DNA from: Hydra vulgaris
Lineage: Eukaryota; Cnidaria; Hydrozoa; Anthoathecata; Hydridae
Direction: 5' to 3'
Assembly: GCF_038396675.1 (NCBI RefSeq)
Contig: NC_088922.1
Span: 69,651,001 to 69,715,000, forward strand
Length of the DNA stretch: 64,000 bases
Numbering within the stretch: the first letter of the stretch is position 1; every line of letters starts with the position of its first letter. A program made the position numbers and the translations under genes. A model generated the notes under the pieces. The model did no database searches, was not told the DNA's origin, and saw only the letters and a list, made by a program, of their open reading frames with translations. Of the stretch, positions 60,600 to 64,000 are shown one piece after another.

Positions 60600-61014
60600 G
60601 TTATAGAGCAAGGAAACATTTGACAGAAGACTTGAAAAGTTAAAGGTTGTATGAGTCAAGAAAACATGAAAATGAAAACATGAAAATGAAAACATGAAAA
60701 TGAAAACATGAAAAGGTCGTATGAGTCAAGAAAACATGAAGAGAGTTCCAAAGGATTGAGGTGCGGCAAAAAAACTAGACAAATAAAAGTTTTTAGAGCA
60801 TGCAGAGACAGATACAGTAAACAAATTTTTGACAAATGTTTGCAAAACAGTTCAAGAAACGGTTGGCATTCTAGATTTTTCGATGGGTTTGCCTCCGGTT
60901 AAAAGAAAGCCGTCCACATGTTCTTACTGCAAACAAGTTGGACATATAAATAAAATGCTAAAAACAGTTCCAGTTTGCCCCAAACGTAAAGCAGATACAA
61001 AATTTTGTATTTAA
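60600..61014 (+). pseudogene. Decayed transposon gene with a zinc-knuckle end
   Basis: Fragments LSYRARKHLTEDLKS and QIKVFRACRDRYSKQ are followed in another frame by FSMGLPPVKRKPSTCSYCKQ and VGHINKM, then VCPKRKA (C-x2-C..H..C pattern). A 14-bp AAAACATGAAAATG repeat (about 60660-60714, four copies) lies inside a duplicated GTATGAGTCAAGAAAACATG segment. I do not recognise the family. Confidence 0.4.
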
Positions 61015-62119
61015 TTAAGAGTTGGTACCTTTTTGATTTTTCAGTTATGTTTCTATTTTTTTATTTTTAAAGAGTTACTGAAATTTATTTAATGTGAAAA
61101 TTTGTAACCGTAATCTAAACTGTATTATGTATTTAAAAACAGAAAATAACCACTAACTTCTTCATCAAACTGAATTTATGACATTTTTAATTTATGCGAA
61201 CTTTCAACTTTAATTTTCTCAAAAACGCTATTCCGGTCGTTGTCCCACACAAAGAGCTTAAGACAATAAGCTGATTTAAATATACAAATGCGCGAACTCA
61301 AATGCATTTATAACAGCTTGAGGGGGGTATCCTTACACGGGACGGCCCTGGTCACAACAACCACTCTAACAGAAATAAAAATTAAATTTTTTTTTGTTTA
61401 TTTATTAATAGCTATTAATAAAACTTGTCTGTCTGTAATTTCAATTAGTCTATTGCAGACAACATTTATTTCAGTTAGTTGGTTAAATTGGTTTTTAACA
61501 ACAACCGCGCTGAATATAAGAAGCTAAAGTACAAAGCTTAAAATAAAATTGCAAAATTCAAAGCAGTTTTATTTTAAGCTTTGTCCAAAAGCAAGAACAA
61601 TAAGCTGGACAGTCTTTTAAAAAAGCTTTTAAAATACTTAAAAAAAAAAAATAAAGTTAAAAAAGTAAAAGTAATTAACATAAAAAAAAATTATTTTTTT
61701 ATAACCACAACAGCCGCTTAATTAAATTTATTTAATATAGCAAATTTAGTACAGTGCACAGTGATCAGGAATAACTTAAAATTAGGCCAAAATTAATTTT
61801 GTCAAAAATATTTATTCAAAATTGCTGAAAATTTACTCTAAGATGTAAAAAAAGCAGACAAGGAAAGAAGTCTCAAAATATTGTAAAAAGGGTTAAGTAT
61901 GGTCAGAGGGTAGCAAATTTTACTGGGCCCCTATCCCCACCAACTTGTCCCTGAGTAATTTTAACTAAATAAGTTTTAAACTAATTATCATTTTGAAAAC
62001 CAAATTTATTCATCAGAAACAAAACTAGTGAACTAATTATCTTTGACGTAGATGAAAAAACAAAAAATTACCTGATGGAGAAAAGAAATTTCTCTGTGAA
62101 GTTAAATAAAAGTTATCTG
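61015..62119. other. No gene recognised
   Basis: AT-rich intron 5 sequence. A GC-richer patch ACACGGGACGGCCCTGGTCA near 61336 looks like a transposon end but has no partner. Confidence 0.4.
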
Positions 62120-62350
62120 TGAATCAGCAGGTAGTTCATATTCGTAATCATATAAATGTCATTATTTGTTACAACTGTCATGTCATGTACGGACACATTT
62201 CAAAAAATTGCAAACATGATGAACCTACCTGCAAATATTGTTATAAATAGGCAGTTTTATTTGGGAAAACATTGTAAAAATTACTATCAAATACCAATAC
62301 CTAATAACCAATAAAAAGCCTGAAAATGCACAATATAAGTCCACTAACGG
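62120..62350 (+). pseudogene. Gag-like zinc-knuckle fragment (LINE ORF1)
   Basis: The frame reads VIICYNCHVMYGHISKNCKH, then TCKYC. That is one complete CCHC knuckle (C-x2-C-x4-H-x4-C) and the start of a second, which continues after a stop with GKHCKN in another frame. Paired knuckles are typical of Jockey-clade ORF1 nucleocapsid proteins, which bind the LINE RNA. It lies upstream of the endonuclease at 63715, in the expected order. Confidence 0.6.
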
Positions 62351-62884
62351 AAAAAGAAAGCCAAAAAAAACTTGATTCCTATTCTATTTTTGTTATATCA
62401 TCTAATGGTAACAATTTATCACAATTTATAATAAAATTTAATAATTTAAGAACAAAAATTACTAAGTAATTTAATAACAATAAAAAAACAAATAAGACTT
62501 GACAAATGAGAATTAGTTAAACAAGAATGAATTTTAGTTTATGGAACAAAGTATAAAATCTTGGAATAAATATCCCTATGACCTAAATGCTCTTCAATCT
62601 TACTTTGTTTTTAAAAAACAACTTATTCCACTCTTTCCTAATTTTAATATCCAAAAGTTTGTGCATATGTATAAGTGTGTGTGTTATTATTATTAGTCGT
62701 AAAAGATATATGTTTTGATGCAGTGTGCCCTCATTAACTAACTAGACGCTCTAGCTATAAAGCCTATGTTTACTCTTATCTCTAGTATTTTGTTAGATGT
62801 AGTGTTTTTCCTAATGCATTTCCAAAATACCATGTCCAATCTTTTAAGGTACTGTTTGCAGGAAGTAGCTTCTTTTAATTAATC

Positions 62885-63600
62885 CAGGTCAGGTCAGGAT
62901 CATCACGATCACCCTGCTACTAGTATTATGTAACCCAGTACAACCTGCCTCATGCTCTACTGTTTTGTAGGGTGTGCTTTTTTAGGAAAAGGCTTGGAGA
63001 AACAAACTCTGACTTATAAATTGCTTGCCTTAGGGCTTTTGGTTGAGTAAAGGCTAGAGGAGGTGTCTTGATAAAAATGCTCATCTTAGACAGATGTTAA
63101 CTGCATCCATCTACTGTCTTGTAGGAGGCATCCTAGGCAAAGACTTTAGGGGTAAGTAAAATAGTTCTGCTAACCAGCCTCAAATCCCTTCTTCATCTAT
63201 TAGGCTGGTATATATGTAAATCTGTGTTACATTGTTTTTTGCCTAGGATGATGAATGCTGGATCTTCTTGACTCTTCTCAAAATTTTTGGCTTGTGCTTC
63301 CTTATTAGTGGCTATGCAACTCTTCCTGTTAACTCCTAATGAGGGTACAGCTTTTAAACTCAGTTTAATGGTTCTGAGGCTGGCTCGTAGTTAAGTTTCA
63401 CGAACTCTATGGTAGCTCTAAGAGGCTGATTCCATCAACAGTTGCAAAATAACAGAGTATTAACAGTGCAATGTTGCACATGGATGGTGACCCTGTTAAT
63501 GCTTTTGGCGCACATTGTCAGGGCCACATAAGGAGTCCTATGTTACAAGGCCGTGCTCTATCTATGAATGAGTCAAGTTCTCTTTAAATTTAGATCATGC
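62885..63600 (+). repeat. Dispersed repeat (third copy) and following LINE leader-like sequence
   Basis: It begins GGTCAGGATCATCACGATCA and contains ATGTAACCCAGTACAACCTG, shared with 50680 and 51060. The rest is GC-richer than the surrounding intron and leads into the endonuclease. It has no long frame, so it is likely decayed LINE leader or ORF1-ORF2 spacer. Confidence 0.5.
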
Positions 63601-63682
63601 CAAAAGTAACCCAAAATATTTAACATTTAAAACTATCCCCACCACCTGTTTTAAAATATCTTTGCTGTTTTAAAATATCTTT

Positions 63683-63721
63683 AGAGTGAAGAGGTGCTTC
63701 CGCTTAGCACCTCTTCACTCT
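63683..63721. repeat. Perfect 16-bp hairpin
   Basis: AGAGTGAAGAGGTGCT, loop TCCGCTT, and the exact complement, directly before the endonuclease frame. An 18-bp CTGTTTTAAAATATCTTT duplication lies just to its left. Confidence 0.93.
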
Positions 63722-64000
63722 ATCACCTTTCTGTTTGTTTTTTATCGTTCTCCTTCTTCCCAAGACTGCACTCTTTAGATGTAATTTATGATCAAATTGA
63801 CTATGTCCTCTTTATCCCTCTGGCAATATTGTTGTTATTGGTGACTTTAATGTTCATAGCACTGAATGGCTCAGCTCTAATGGCACTAACCTTGCTGGCA
63901 CTAAAGCCTATAACTTCTGTGTTTCTCAATCTCTTACTTGGATAGTTAACTTTGTGACTGGTTTTGCTAGCAACCCTAATTATTTACCTTCACTCCTTGA
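63715..64000 (+). pseudogene. Jockey-like LINE endonuclease fragment, cut by window end
   Basis: Across two frames it reads LPKTALFRCNL-type decay of SSQDCTLFDVIYDQIDYVL, then ANIVVIGDFNVHSTEWLSSN, GTNLAGTKAYNFCVSQSLTW and IVNFVTGFASNPNYLPSLL. GDFNxHxxEW is the hallmark of APE-type LINE endonucleases, with catalytic Asp and Asn. At least one frameshift is present (near 63830). The RT part would follow beyond 64000. Confidence 0.85.

Overview
This is an AT-rich invertebrate genomic window packed with (TA)n arrays and transposable-element debris. The mix of elements (Jockey/CR1-like LINEs, Penelope-like elements with hammerhead motifs, ISL2EU, hAT, pogo, Tc1 and mariner), the base composition and the spliced genes with small exons point to a cnidarian, most likely Hydra-like. 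That assignment is inference from pattern, not from a search.

Two host genes are recognised, both on the + strand. At the left edge lies the last coding exon of a tubulin-cofactor-E-like LRR protein (TBCEL, 268-1126) with a polyadenylation signal at 1247. At the right, POLR2F (RPB6, a small subunit shared by RNA polymerases I, II and III) is split into five tiny exons (46125-46150, 51756-51813, 57763-57802, 58820-58913, 59337-59408). Its introns are full of LINEs and repeats, and its last exon or exons lie beyond the window. Frame continuity requires a GC-AG intron after exon 2.

Region by region. 1.5-9.5 kb: a tRNA-derived SINE, non-LTR retrotransposon fragments on both strands, a foldback Penelope-like fragment with hammerhead-ribozyme motifs, and a MITE. 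10.5-14.4 kb: a complete pogo/Tigger-like transposon with 25-bp TIRs inserted at TA inside a Ty3/gypsy gag remnant. 14.5-22 kb: a SINE, a minus-strand LINE RT, a candidate orphan exon, a minus-strand hAT relic and a second type of tRNA-like SINE. 23.3-31.3 kb: a hAT pseudogene, a decayed transposase-like gene of a family I cannot name, a Tc1 pseudogene bracketed by (TA)n, and a scrap of mariner. 31.6-34.1 kb: two direct repeats with a conserved 56-bp palindrome, and a LINE RT relic. 35.2-42.4 kb: a decayed and then an apparently intact ISL2EU element. The intact one (38833-42401) has 68-bp TIRs, an AT target duplication, a SWIM+YqaJ nuclease gene and a convergent THAP+DDE transposase gene. 43-64 kb: the POLR2F locus with at least eight pieces of Jockey-like LINE, a Penelope-like element with inverted hammerhead copies, minisatellites, and a LINE 5' region (gag-type zinc knuckle, endonuclease) running off the end.

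The only intact-looking mobile-element genes are the ISL2EU pair. Almost all others carry stops, frameshifts or deletions. Boundaries of decayed elements are approximate and were read by eye.
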